From NCBI RefSeq assembly GCF_001544915.2, contig NZ_FCOE02000029.1, forward strand, positions 1 to 64,000: a stretch of 64,000 nt of DNA, read 5' to 3'. Within the stretch, counting starts at the first letter, position 1; the number at the start of each line of letters is the position of its first letter. The translations under genes and the position numbers were made by a program. This stretch comes from Caballeronia pedi. Lineage in GTDB: Bacteria; Pseudomonadota; Gammaproteobacteria; Burkholderiales; Burkholderiaceae. Shown piece by piece: positions 43,714 to 52,319 of this stretch. Below the pieces are notes generated by a model. The model was not told where the DNA came from. It did no database searches and saw nothing but the letters and a program-made list of their open reading frames with translations.

Positions 43714-43726
43714 TGAATGGCATTCA
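43714..43726. promoter_or_regulatory. Perfect 13-bp palindrome, candidate LysR operator of module 2
   Basis: TGAATGGCATTCA is a perfect inverted repeat around a central G and a T-N11-A box, starting 12 bp upstream of the LysR ATG at 43701. It shares TGAAT-N-G-N-ATTCA with the module 1 site at 34066-34078. Confidence 0.68.
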
Positions 43727-43879
43727 ATAGTTGGTGCAATCTTTTCTTTTGTCAGCCCCGGTTGTCAAGGCTAAATTAGGCCAACCTCGTTCCTACACCC
43801 GTCCGATTGCTGAACAGGAGACAACTGCAGCCATCGGGGGTTGTCGAGGCACTCACTCCCGTCTTTCGCAGGAACAGCC

Positions 43880-44779
43880 ATGACAATGATCACAGAGGCC
43901 GAGCCGCAAGCAGGCTCGGCGTCGGCGCAGTCCGCCACGGTCGCGAAGCTCGACCATCACGCGTATCGCATTCGCCGCTTCGCGCTGCGCATGGGCGAAG
44001 TTCAGGGCCAGGGCTACATCGGCCAGGCGCTCGGACTCGCCGATGCCCTCGCCGTCGCCTGGTGCCACGCGATGAACATCCGCCCCGGCGAGCCCGAATG
44101 GGAAGGCCACGACCGCTTCCTGCTCTCGCACGGCCACTACGCGATCGCGCTCTACGCGGCGCTGATCGAAGCGGGCGTGATCCCCGAGGAAGAGCTGGAA
44201 ACCTACGGTTCCGACGACAGCCGTCTGCCGATGTCCGGCATGGCGACCTACACGCCCGGCATGGAAATCTCGGGCGGCTCGCTCGGCCAGGGTCTGACGA
44301 TCGCCGTCGGCATGGCGCTCGGCCTGCGTCTGAAGGGCAATCCTGCCTTCGTCTACAACTCGATGTCCGATGGCGAGCTCGACGAAGGCGCGACCTGGGA
44401 AGCTGCGCTTTCCGCCGCGCATCACGGTCTCGGCAATCTGATCACGATGGTCGACATCAACCGCCAGCAGGCCGATGGCGCGTCGCACGACGTGCTCGGC
44501 TTCGAGCCGCTCGCGGACAAGTTCGTGTCGTTCGGCTGGCACGTCGAGCGCGTGAACGGCAACGACATGCCCGCGCTCGTCGCGGCGTTCGACCGCTGCC
44601 GCGCGCTGACCGAAGCGAAGCCGCGCGTGATCCTGCTCGATACGCTGATGGGCAAGGGCGTGCCGTTTCTGGAGACGCGCGAGAAGAATCACTTCATCCG
44701 GGTCGATCCGGAAGAATGGCAGCAGGCGATCGCCGTGCTCGACCAAAACCACGCAGCCGCAAAGGGAGACCAGGCATGA
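43880..44779 (+). CDS. Split transketolase, N-terminal (ThDP-binding) subunit, module 2
   Basis: A 299-residue paralogue of the protein at 34208-35041, with the same blocks (LPMSGMATYTPGMEISGGSLGQGLTIAVGMALGL, SDGELDEGATWEAALSAAHHGLGNLITMVDINRQQADG) and a longer N-terminal tail (TEAEPQAGSASAQSATVAK). The ATG at 43880 with CAGGA is preferred to an earlier in-frame start. Differences between the copies cluster in the loops near the substrate entrance (NSM versus TLF before SDGE), which would fit different substrates; that is inference. It overlaps its partner gene by four bases. Confidence 0.86.
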   Translation: MTMITEAEPQAGSASAQSATVAKLDHHAYRIRRFALRMGEVQGQGYIGQALGLADALAVAWCHAMNIRPGEPEWEGHDRFLLSHGHYAIALYAALIEAGVIPEEELETYGSDDSRLPMSGMATYTPGMEISGGSLGQGLTIAVGMALGLRLKGNPAFVYNSMSDGELDEGATWEAALSAAHHGLGNLITMVDINRQQADGASHDVLGFEPLADKFVSFGWHVERVNGNDMPALVAAFDRCRALTEAKPRVILLDTLMGKGVPFLETREKNHFIRVDPEEWQQAIAVLDQNHAAAKGDQA

Positions 44780-45777
44780 GCGCCGTCGCTGAAAAGAAGC
44801 CCCGCCTGACGACCTCCGCGATGATCGCGTCGATCGCGTCCGAAGGCCAGAAGACGCGCCCCGCGCCGTTCGGCCATGCGCTCGTCGCCGAAGCCGAGAA
44901 GCGCGGCAACATCGTCGGCATGACGGCCGATCTGTCGAAATATACGGACCTGCATATCTTCGGCCAGGCGTTTCCCGAGCGCCACTTTCAGATGGGCATG
45001 GCCGAGCAGCTGCTGATGGGCGCGGCGGGCGGCATGGCGAAGGAAGGCTTCATTCCGTTCGCGACGACCTACGCGGTGTTCGCGACGCGCCGCGCGTATG
45101 ACTTCATCCATCAGGTGATCGCGGAAGAGAACCTCAACGTGAAGATCTGCGCCGCGCTGCCGGGACTCACGACCGGTTACGGCCCGAGCCATCAGGCGAC
45201 GGAAGATCTCGCGCTGATGCGCGCGATTCCCGGCATGACCGTGATCGACCCGTGCGACGCGCTCGACACCGAGCAGGCGGTCGCCGCCATCGCGGCGCAC
45301 GACGGCCCGGTCTACATGCGCCTCCTGCGAGGCAAAGTGCCCGCCGTGCTTGACGATTACGACTACAGCTTCGAACTCGGCAAAGCGAAGATGCTGCGCG
45401 ACGGCGCGGACGTGCTGATCATCTCGTCGGGCATCATGACCATGCGCGCGCTGGAAGCCGCGCAAGCGCTCGACGACGGCTCCGCGAGCGTCGGCGTGCT
45501 GCACGTGCCGACCATCAAACCGCTCGACGAAGCCACCATCGTCGAGCAATGCAGGAAGCCGGGGCGTCTCGTGATCGTCGCGGAGAACCACAGTGTGATC
45601 GGCGGTCTCGGCGATGCCGTGACGAGCGCGCTCGTGCGTCATCGCGTGATGCCGGAGTATCGGCACGTCGCGCTGCCCGACCAGTTTCTCGATGCGGGCG
45701 CGCTGCCGACGCTGCACGACCGCTACGGCATCTCGACGATGTCCATCGTCGAGAACATCAAGACGTGGCTGAAGTGA
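44776..45777 (+). CDS. Split transketolase, C-terminal subunit, module 2
   Basis: A 333-residue paralogue of the protein at 35038-36021, with the catalytic Glu in GMAEQLLMGAAGGMA and the conserved ALPGLTTGYGPSHQATEDLALMRAIPGMTVIDPCDALDTEQ. With the overlapping upstream gene it makes a complete transketolase active site. A beta-hydroxyacid dehydrogenase gene follows after 14 bp, so a four-gene operon is likely. Confidence 0.86.
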   Translation: MSAVAEKKPRLTTSAMIASIASEGQKTRPAPFGHALVAEAEKRGNIVGMTADLSKYTDLHIFGQAFPERHFQMGMAEQLLMGAAGGMAKEGFIPFATTYAVFATRRAYDFIHQVIAEENLNVKICAALPGLTTGYGPSHQATEDLALMRAIPGMTVIDPCDALDTEQAVAAIAAHDGPVYMRLLRGKVPAVLDDYDYSFELGKAKMLRDGADVLIISSGIMTMRALEAAQALDDGSASVGVLHVPTIKPLDEATIVEQCRKPGRLVIVAENHSVIGGLGDAVTSALVRHRVMPEYRHVALPDQFLDAGALPTLHDRYGISTMSIVENIKTWLK

Positions 45778-45791
45778 GCGGAGAGAAGAGC

Positions 45792-46643
45792 ATGAACGTG
45801 ACATTTGTCGGCATCGGCGCAATCGGTCTGCCGATGGCGCTGCGAATCCAGGGCGCGGGACACAGCGTGACGGGCGTCGATCTGTCGCCGCGCGCGCTCG
45901 AACTGGCGAAGCAAAGCGGCCTTCCCGCCGTCGACAGCTTCGCGGCCGCGCCCGCGCCGCGCGTCGTCATCGCGATGGTGGCGACGCCGCAGCAACTTGC
46001 ATCGCTCGTGGAAAGCGTCGGCACGAAGCTCGACGGACAAACCTGGGTCGTCATGTCGACGGTCGGTCCGGACGCGGTGCGCGCGCAAGGCGAACGCCTC
46101 GCGGCAGCGGGCGCGCGCGTCGTCGATGCGCCCGTGACCGGCGGCACCGCGCGTGCAAAAACCGGGCAACTGGTGATCTTCGCGTCGGGCGACGCGCGGG
46201 ACATCGACGCCGCGCGCCCCGTGCTCGACGCAATGGGCAGCGTGCGCGTCACCGGCTCCAGGCTCGGCGACGGCCAGGCGATCAAGGTCGTCAATCAGCA
46301 TCTGTGCTCGGTGCATATCGTCGCGGCGGCGGAAGCGCTGAATCTGGCGCGCTCGCTCGGCCTCGATCCGGCGGCAGTGCTCGAATTCATCGAGAAAGGC
46401 GCGGCGGGTTCGTGGATGCTGTCCGATCGCGGTCCGCGCATGCTGCAAGGCACGGACGTCGACGTGACGAGTTCGATCAACATCTTCGTGAAAGACAGCG
46501 ATCTCGTGGCCGATGCCGCGAAGTCGTGCGGCGCGGACGTGCCGCTGCTGTCGACCGCGAACGCGCGCTATCGCGAAGCCGCCGATGCGGGACTCGGCCT
46601 GCGCGACGACAGCCGCGTCATCGAAACCTGGAAGCAAGCCTGA
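45792..46643 (+). CDS. Beta-hydroxyacid dehydrogenase (tartronate semialdehyde reductase / 3-hydroxyisobutyrate dehydrogenase family)
   Basis: A 283-residue NAD(P)-dependent dehydrogenase. The Rossmann motif is GIGAIGLPMA (7-16), the substrate motif DAPVTGGTARAKTGQL (112-126, Thr in place of the usual Ser), and the catalytic Lys165 with Asn168 (GQAIKVVNQ). Family members act on tartronate semialdehyde (GarR/GlxR), L-threonate (LtnD) or 3-hydroxyisobutyrate. In a sugar-acid setting GarR- or LtnD-like activity is the better guess. It follows the split transketolase of module 2. Confidence 0.8.
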   Translation: MNVTFVGIGAIGLPMALRIQGAGHSVTGVDLSPRALELAKQSGLPAVDSFAAAPAPRVVIAMVATPQQLASLVESVGTKLDGQTWVVMSTVGPDAVRAQGERLAAAGARVVDAPVTGGTARAKTGQLVIFASGDARDIDAARPVLDAMGSVRVTGSRLGDGQAIKVVNQHLCSVHIVAAAEALNLARSLGLDPAAVLEFIEKGAAGSWMLSDRGPRMLQGTDVDVTSSINIFVKDSDLVADAAKSCGADVPLLSTANARYREAADAGLGLRDDSRVIETWKQA

Positions 46644-46719
46644 GCGCTGCACACCCTTTGCCGCGTTGATAGCGCTCGTCCGAAAGCGCAACGCAAGACG
46701 TATCCGGAGACGACACAAC

Positions 46720-48027
46720 ATGAGCAGCAACAACGAAGACCGCGCAGTGAAAGTCGCCGTCGCGTCGATGATCGGCTCGGCGGTCGAGAGCTACGACTTC
46801 TTCATCTACGGCACCGCCGCGGCGGCCTGGTTCGGCAAGATCTTCTTTCACACGACCGAGCCGATCGTCGGCATTCTGGCGTCGTTCGCGACGCTCGCGA
46901 TCGGCTTTCTGATGCGCCCGTTCGGCGGCTATCTCGCCGGGCATTACGGCGATCGCGTCGGCCGCAAGGCGGTGCTGTTCTGGTCGCTCATCGCGATGGG
47001 CGGCGCCACCGTGCTGATCGGTTTCCTGCCGACTTACGCGCAGGCCGGCGTGCTCGCGCCGATCCTGCTGATTCTCCTGCGCATGGTGCAGGGCATCGGC
47101 TTCGGCGCGGAATGGGGCGGCGCGGTGCTGATGGCTTGCGAGCACGCGCCGGAAAAGCGGCGCGGCTTCTTCGGCGCGGTGCCGCAGCTCGGCATTCCGC
47201 TCGGCCTGCTGCTCGCGAACGGCGCGTTCCTGTTGTCGGGCGCGCTCTTCGAAGGCGACTGGATCTGGCGCATGCCGTTTCTGATGTCCTTCGTGATGGT
47301 CGCGATCGGCATCTTCATCCGGATGAGCGTGTCGGAATCGCCGGAATTCGAAGCCGTGAAAGCCGAGAACAAGGTGATGAAGCAGCCCGCGCTCGCAGTC
47401 ATCAAGAGCGACTGGCGCAGCATCCTGAAGATCATCGGCCTGCGCATGGCGGAAACGGGCGGCTACTACATCACGACGAGCTTCATGCTGTCGTATGTCA
47501 CGCTCGCGCATATTTCCACCACGCGTCATGTCCTGTGGGGCACGTTGATTGGCTCCGCGCTCGGTCTCGCGAGCCATCTGATCTACGGCGCGCTGAGCGA
47601 CAGGATCGGACGCCGTCCGGTGTTCATGATGGGCGCGCTCTTCACCATCGCGTTCGGCGTGCCGATGTTCATGCTGATCAACACCGGCGCGCTCATCATG
47701 GTGATCGTCGCGGTCGCGCTGTCCCTGCTCTTCAGTCACGATCCGATCTTCGCGGTCGAAGCAAGCTGGTTCTCCGAGCAGTTTCCCGCCAACGTGCGCT
47801 CGTCGGGGATTTCGCTCGGCTATAACGGCGCATCGGTGATCGCGGGTCTGTTGCCGATCATCGCGACCGGGATGTATGGCGCGTTCGGCTGGATCGGACC
47901 GGCGCTGATGTTTTCTTCGCTCGGGATCGTCTCGTCATGCTGCGCGCTGGCGATGAAGGAAACCGCGCCCGCCGTGCTCGAAAGGCGCCAGCCGCAGCAG
48001 AGCGCGGAACGACGTTACGCTGCGTGA
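46720..48027 (+). CDS. MFS transporter, metabolite:H+ symporter (MHS) family, module 2
   Basis: A 435-residue carrier of the ShiA/KgtP/ProP type: SMIGSAVESYDFFIYGTAAAAWFG in helix 1 and GYLAGHYGDRVGRKAVLFWSL in loop 2-3 are diagnostic, and about twelve membrane segments are visible. Its neighbours suggest that it imports the module 2 substrate, a polar acid or polyol. Module 1 uses a TRAP system for the equivalent task. ATG at 46720 after GGAGA; 76 bp separate it from the dehydrogenase gene, close enough for one operon. Confidence 0.82.
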   Translation: MSSNNEDRAVKVAVASMIGSAVESYDFFIYGTAAAAWFGKIFFHTTEPIVGILASFATLAIGFLMRPFGGYLAGHYGDRVGRKAVLFWSLIAMGGATVLIGFLPTYAQAGVLAPILLILLRMVQGIGFGAEWGGAVLMACEHAPEKRRGFFGAVPQLGIPLGLLLANGAFLLSGALFEGDWIWRMPFLMSFVMVAIGIFIRMSVSESPEFEAVKAENKVMKQPALAVIKSDWRSILKIIGLRMAETGGYYITTSFMLSYVTLAHISTTRHVLWGTLIGSALGLASHLIYGALSDRIGRRPVFMMGALFTIAFGVPMFMLINTGALIMVIVAVALSLLFSHDPIFAVEASWFSEQFPANVRSSGISLGYNGASVIAGLLPIIATGMYGAFGWIGPALMFSSLGIVSSCCALAMKETAPAVLERRQPQQSAERRYAA

Positions 48028-48047
48028 AAATCGCTTCGACGACGGCA

Positions 48048-48794
48048 TCAGAACGGACTGATGCCCGACATACCCCCGTCGACAGCAAGGTCCGCGCCGG
48101 TCATGTAGCGCGATGCATCGGACGCCAGGAAAAGCATGGCGGCGGCGATTTCGGCGGGTTCGGCCGGCCGTTTCATCGGAATCACGTTCGACCAGTCCAG
48201 CAGTTGCGCTTCCGACATGCCCAGGCTGTCGAAAATCGGCGTATTGGCCACGCCTGGTGAAATGCTGTTGACGCGTATGCCGGATTCGACGAACTCTGCC
48301 GCGAAACTCTTTGCAAGCGACACGACGGCCGCCTTCGACGCGCAGTATGCCGAGAAGTTTTTCGTGCCCTGACCGGCCGCAAGCGACGCAACGAGAATGA
48401 TCGATGCCGGACGCGCGAGATAGGGCAGCGCCTCGCGCACGGTGACATAGACGCCGCCGACGTTGGTGTCGAACACATCGGAAAATTGCTCCAGCGATGT
48501 ATCGCGCACCGGCGTTTGCCGGGAAATACCGGCATTGGCGACCAACACGTTCACCTTGCACTGGAAGTGGTCGGCGGCGTGCTCATAGAGCCGTTTCATA
48601 TCGTTCGTGCTGGCGGCGTTCGCAACGACAGGCAGCGCGTTTTCGCCGAGCTTCTCTGCGGCGCGTCGCAGTTTCTCCGCATCACGCCCGCTGATCACCA
48701 CGCGCGCGCCTTCGGACACGAATCGTTCGGCGGCGGCAAGGCCTATGCCACTGCTGCCGCCGGTTACTACCGCGAGTGTGTCTTTCAATAGCAT
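48048..48794 (-). CDS. Short-chain dehydrogenase/reductase
   Basis: A 248-residue classical SDR with TGGSSGIGLA (11-20), NAG at 87-89, and the catalytic Ser137, Tyr150 and Lys154 (YCASK). The GRD after the second strand (Arg37) suggests NADP(H). The substrate is unknown. It follows an exported cupin gene by 35 bp on the same strand, so the two are probably cotranscribed, and it is convergent with the module 2 transporter gene. Confidence 0.8.
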   Translation of the reverse strand: MLLKDTLAVVTGGSSGIGLAAAERFVSEGARVVISGRDAEKLRRAAEKLGENALPVVANAASTNDMKRLYEHAADHFQCKVNVLVANAGISRQTPVRDTSLEQFSDVFDTNVGGVYVTVREALPYLARPASIILVASLAAGQGTKNFSAYCASKAAVVSLAKSFAAEFVESGIRVNSISPGVANTPIFDSLGMSEAQLLDWSNVIPMKRPAEPAEIAAAMLFLASDASRYMTGADLAVDGGMSGISPF

Positions 48795-48829
48795 CGTGTT
48801 GTCTCCGCATGTCGACGGCCGATTTCAGG

Positions 48830-49231
48830 CTAGTGCGCCGGCACGACCAGCGGTTCGCCCTTTTTTACGATGTACGTCGCCAGTTCGGATGCATTGCCGT
48901 CGCCGACATTTCTTGCCGAGTGAACGGTCCCCGCTGGAATGAAGAGCGCGTCGCCGGCCTTCAGGGTCACGGGCGGCCGCCCATCGAGCCGATACTCCAG
49001 GGTGCCTTGCAGTACATAGGCGATCTCTTCACCGGGATGCGAATGTCTGGCGGCAAACGCACCGGGATCGAAGTCGACCTTGACCTGTATGCCTTCACGA
49101 CCCGGCGCGCTCAAGTCCTGCTTGACGAGGTCCGTGCGATGGATTCCAGTCGACTGCGCATTCGCCGGCTGCAGGGACGACCCAGCCGCCGCGACCCATA
49201 GCGCCATAGCGATTCCTGAGATCAGTTTCAT
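48830..49231 (-). CDS. Exported cupin_2 protein
   Basis: A 133-residue protein: Sec signal (KLISGIAMALWVAAAGSSLQPANAQ) and one cupin barrel, with metal ligands in HSHPGEEIAYVLQGTLEY and the late histidine in IPAGTVHSARN. Periplasmic; function unknown. The start is the ATG at 49231, six bases after AAGGAG; a TTG at 49237 is poorer. It is upstream of the SDR gene on the same strand. Confidence 0.75.
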   Translation of the reverse strand: MKLISGIAMALWVAAAGSSLQPANAQSTGIHRTDLVKQDLSAPGREGIQVKVDFDPGAFAARHSHPGEEIAYVLQGTLEYRLDGRPPVTLKAGDALFIPAGTVHSARNVGDGNASELATYIVKKGEPLVVPAH

Positions 49232-49314
49232 CGTCAACTCCTTGAGCGTCAGCCGGGCGACCGAAAGAAATACGCTAATGGACTCGGCAAATACTACGCA
49301 TTGCCGGCGTTCTA

Positions 49315-50442
49315 CTATGCGCCAAAAACGTAGCGGCTTCCCGTGTATGAACGAATGAACTTCTCGGGCATTTCTTTCTGCACGATCTGGATGAACGTTT
49401 CTCCGGAGCAGTGCATCGGAATGATGTAGTCAGGGTCGACGTCCTTCAACGCAGCGACGGTTTGCCTGACGTACTCTTCCTTTTGCGGCGCCAGATGAAA
49501 TCCTCCCGCCACCGCATGCACTTTCTCGACGCCGGAAACCTCCATCGCGCGCCGGACCGTGTTGATCACGCCGCGATGGCTACACGAGGTGATCACCACC
49601 AGACCGCGCCCCTTCACGTTGAAGCATGTCGCTAACTCATGCTGGAAATCATCGGGGATGACCTGCACGCTTTGCTTTTCGGTCGCGAGCTTGTCCGGAA
49701 AGCAGCCGATGCCATCCTTGATGCCCACATGCATGCGGCTCGGCGACATCACCTGTTCGAACGATGCGGTCGGTATCCTTCCCGTCGTGAAGCCGTGATC
49801 GGCGATGATCGACGGCGCTTCAGTGCTGAAGACCCTGATCCTGGCGCCTGTCAATGCGCGACGATCGATCGCGCCGAAATCTTCGATCTTGCCGGCCGTC
49901 CACTCGCGCGTGCAGAACGCCTCTTCGCCGCCCAGATACAACGGCAGGTCGGGTCGAAGCCTGCGCTGGTTGTGCTGTAGAAATCCCGCGAGTCCACCGA
50001 AATGGTCGTAATGACCGTGGCTCAGAACGAGTGCATCGAGTTGTTCCGGGGCAATGCCCAGCATGGACAGGTTGTTCTCCAGCGTCTCCGACGTGAATCC
50101 GAAATCGATCAGCATGTTGCGCGTCTCGCCATTGCCGTTCGATTCGACGTGCATGGACAAGCCAAACTCGCCCAGCAACGATTTGCCTGCGGGCGGCATG
50201 CCGAAGCGCGTCACTTCGACGTTGCCTGTCCTCCCGCTCGGCGCGATCGCCAGCTGATAGCTATCCGTGACCACCCGCAGCGCAACGCGGTCGACCGTGG
50301 GTACGTCGCCCGCGAGAGGCTGGGCTTTGGCGACGGATGAAGACGTCAGGAGTGTGCCGATGAGTGCGCTGAAAGTCGCTGACGCACTACAGCACAGGAA
50401 CATGCGACGAGACGGCCCGTGAGTATGCATGCATTGCGGCAT
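49315..50442 (-). CDS. Tat-exported metallo-beta-lactamase-fold hydrolase
   Basis: A 375-residue MBL-fold protein of the dihydropterin-methyl-aminobenzene-phosphate-synthase-like branch. The Tat signal has SRRMFLCC (11-18), then a hydrophobic stretch and a cleavage site near VAKA. The zinc motif is HGHYDH at 142-147 and later ligands are in TSCSHRGVINT and IPMHCSG. Export of a cofactor-loaded metallo-enzyme fits Tat use. Start at the ATG at 50442, with GGGGAGG close ahead. Substrate unknown. It is divergent from the secreted protein gene at 50712. Confidence 0.75.
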   Translation of the reverse strand: MPQCMHTHGPSRRMFLCCSASATFSALIGTLLTSSSVAKAQPLAGDVPTVDRVALRVVTDSYQLAIAPSGRTGNVEVTRFGMPPAGKSLLGEFGLSMHVESNGNGETRNMLIDFGFTSETLENNLSMLGIAPEQLDALVLSHGHYDHFGGLAGFLQHNQRRLRPDLPLYLGGEEAFCTREWTAGKIEDFGAIDRRALTGARIRVFSTEAPSIIADHGFTTGRIPTASFEQVMSPSRMHVGIKDGIGCFPDKLATEKQSVQVIPDDFQHELATCFNVKGRGLVVITSCSHRGVINTVRRAMEVSGVEKVHAVAGGFHLAPQKEEYVRQTVAALKDVDPDYIIPMHCSGETFIQIVQKEMPEKFIRSYTGSRYVFGA

Positions 50443-50711
50443 GATGACCTCCCCAGAGCAAATGCCACACTCGCGCACGCCCCGCCCCGGCACGACGTCA
50501 AGTGAATGCGTGCGCACTTCGAACTTAGGCCGTTCGATTGGACTAGTCCAGACTCTGTCAGCCGCATTCAGAACGCGCGACGGACGTTCGTGCCAAACCG
50601 CTCGTTTTGCGATCCAGAAATCTCACGCACGATCGGACTGATACGCGCTCACCTTGCAGTTTGCCATCGGTGTACTAACGTTTTGTTTGGAACACGTCGA
50701 TGGAGGTTGCC

Positions 50712-51506
50712 ATGCGAGCGATAACGATTCTTCTGGCCCTGTTGGTCATTCCCGCCCTCGCACTGGCCGACGCCGTGAGCACCTCGAACAACAACTCGAC
50801 GCTCACCGTCACGCGCGACGACCCCATCTACAACCTCAACCTGCCGAGCGATCCCGTGCAGCTCGTCAGAACGCTCGAATGGAACGTCGACGGCCGGCGA
50901 ATCCTGATCTATCCATCCGGCCCTTCGACTTTTATCGACCTCGGACACATGCACGCAGACGCGCATGTCACGACCAATCAGATACACGCGCAAGGCCCGA
51001 TTCTGGGTTACGGCACAGGCGCGCTGTCAGGCACGGTGCTGGGCGGCATCGTCTATACCGTCGACGGCGACACCGCGGGAACGCTCAAATCCCGCCTGAC
51101 CGAAAAGGTCGACATCCAGAACAAGAGCGATGCGCCCGTGCAGTTGTGGATGAGCGGTCTCGGCTATAAGCCGAGTCAGTCGAATCTCGAAGTGCCGGAT
51201 TACAGCGGACTCGATATCGTCGGCACGACGGTGGCCGTCATCACGAATCGTTCGATCACGGAAATTCTGCCAGCGCCGCAGAACTCGTTCGGCGAGGTTA
51301 CGATTTTTCCCATCGTCAATTTTGTGGGCTTCAATCCGCTGATCAACCAGAGCGTGACGATACCGCCCGGCGCGACCTTGTCGATGATCAGCGAGATCAA
51401 GGTGTCGCGCACGTCGAGCCAGATTCAGCAGTTCCTGCGTGAAAACGCGCCGAGTCGCTTCCAGGACTCACCCTTGCTGAATAACCCGTTCATACGCGTG
51501 CCCTGA
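50712..51506 (+). CDS. Exported hypothetical protein
   Basis: A 264-residue secreted protein of unknown family. A signal peptide is clear (RAITILLALLVIPALALAD). The mature part is beta-rich and neutral, with TLTVTRDDPIYNLNLPSDPVQLVRTLEWNVDGRRILIYPSGPSTFIDLGHMHADAHV and near the end FFPIVNF-like and SVTIPPGATLSMISEIKVS stretches, suggesting a beta-sandwich. No cysteines are apparent, so it may be a soluble periplasmic or surface protein. The ATG at 50712 has GGAGG upstream. It is convergent with a DUF4148 gene. Confidence 0.65.
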   Translation: MRAITILLALLVIPALALADAVSTSNNNSTLTVTRDDPIYNLNLPSDPVQLVRTLEWNVDGRRILIYPSGPSTFIDLGHMHADAHVTTNQIHAQGPILGYGTGALSGTVLGGIVYTVDGDTAGTLKSRLTEKVDIQNKSDAPVQLWMSGLGYKPSQSNLEVPDYSGLDIVGTTVAVITNRSITEILPAPQNSFGEVTIFPIVNFVGFNPLINQSVTIPPGATLSMISEIKVSRTSSQIQQFLRENAPSRFQDSPLLNNPFIRVP

Positions 51507-51513
51507 GCGGCCG

Positions 51514-51777
51514 CTATCGGGCGATATCACCGGGCTGTGACGTACGGCCGGATGCTTTCGCCGCGGCCGCCTTCTGCGATGCCAGCCGGAATTTCGCCGC
51601 CTGTACTTCGCCATCCGGGAAGTCGGCCCATGCGGTCGGACTGTAGCCGGACTTTTCGGCCTGAACGAGATCCGCGCGGACTTGCGCGCGTGTGAGTGAC
51701 TGGCCGTCTCCCTGAGCGAAGGAAATGACCGGTGCGGCAAGGACCAACGCAACGACTGCTTCGACGAACGCTTTCAT
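51514..51777 (-). CDS. DUF4148 family exported protein
   Basis: An 87-residue protein typical of Burkholderiaceae DUF4148: signal peptide (KAFVEAVVALVLAAPVISFAQ), then the domain signature LTRAQVRADLVQAEKSGYSPTAWADFPDGEVQAAKFRLASQK. Function is unknown; copies are often numerous and stress- or growth-phase-responsive. The ATG at 51777 is clear. The family is one of the pointers to the host lineage. Confidence 0.8.
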   Translation of the reverse strand: MKAFVEAVVALVLAAPVISFAQGDGQSLTRAQVRADLVQAEKSGYSPTAWADFPDGEVQAAKFRLASQKAAAAKASGRTSQPGDIAR

Positions 51778-51872
51778 GGCAGCGCCTCCCAGTATTCCTC
51801 CAAAAAGGATACTAGGGGAAAACGCCTAGTTATCAAGCCATGTCGAGTGTGCGTCGCAACAATTCAGGGATG

Positions 51873-52109
51873 CTATGTTCTGAACAATCTCGTCGCGGGC
51901 GGGAAGGTCGCGGGTGGATAGATGCACCATGACCCATCGCCATGGCGGAAGAAGACGATCGCGAACGCAGCGGACGAGCGCGCGACTTCGATACGCACGA
52001 CGCGCCAGGGCATGCGTTGCGAGCGAGCCGGTCTGCTGACGCGCATGCTCTCGACGGCGCCGAGCCAGTCGTGCACGAGATAACGAAGCGACGTGGTCTG
52101 CTGTCTCAT
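51873..52109 (-). CDS. Small hypothetical protein
   Basis: A 78-residue protein (RYLVHDWLGAVESMRVSRPARS..., AIVFFRHGDGSWCIYPP). The end resembles small Burkholderia proteins I recall with an FFRHDDGSWCVFPP stretch, which supports a real gene, but I know no function. The ribosome site is weak (GAGACGG). It lies alone between the DUF4148 gene and an MFS gene; the next 210 bp (52110-52319) show nothing recognisable. Confidence 0.45.
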   Translation of the reverse strand: MRQQTTSLRYLVHDWLGAVESMRVSRPARSQRMPWRVVRIEVARSSAAFAIVFFRHGDGSWCIYPPATFPPATRLFRT

Positions 52110-52319
52110 GACCGTCTCGCGCTACGCTGGTCGCCGCTCAAATCGACGAAGCCGTGGATGTCGTTCAACACTTCAAGCGATGACTTGCATCGCCGCAGCA
52201 GGTTCAAGGTCCAGACTCGCATGATCAACTCCGGGAAGGCTTATCGTCATCATCGGGGTCATCGGTGGTTCGGTCCATTGAGATCAATTGCCGATGCCTT
52301 AACGAAACCCTCAAGTCAT

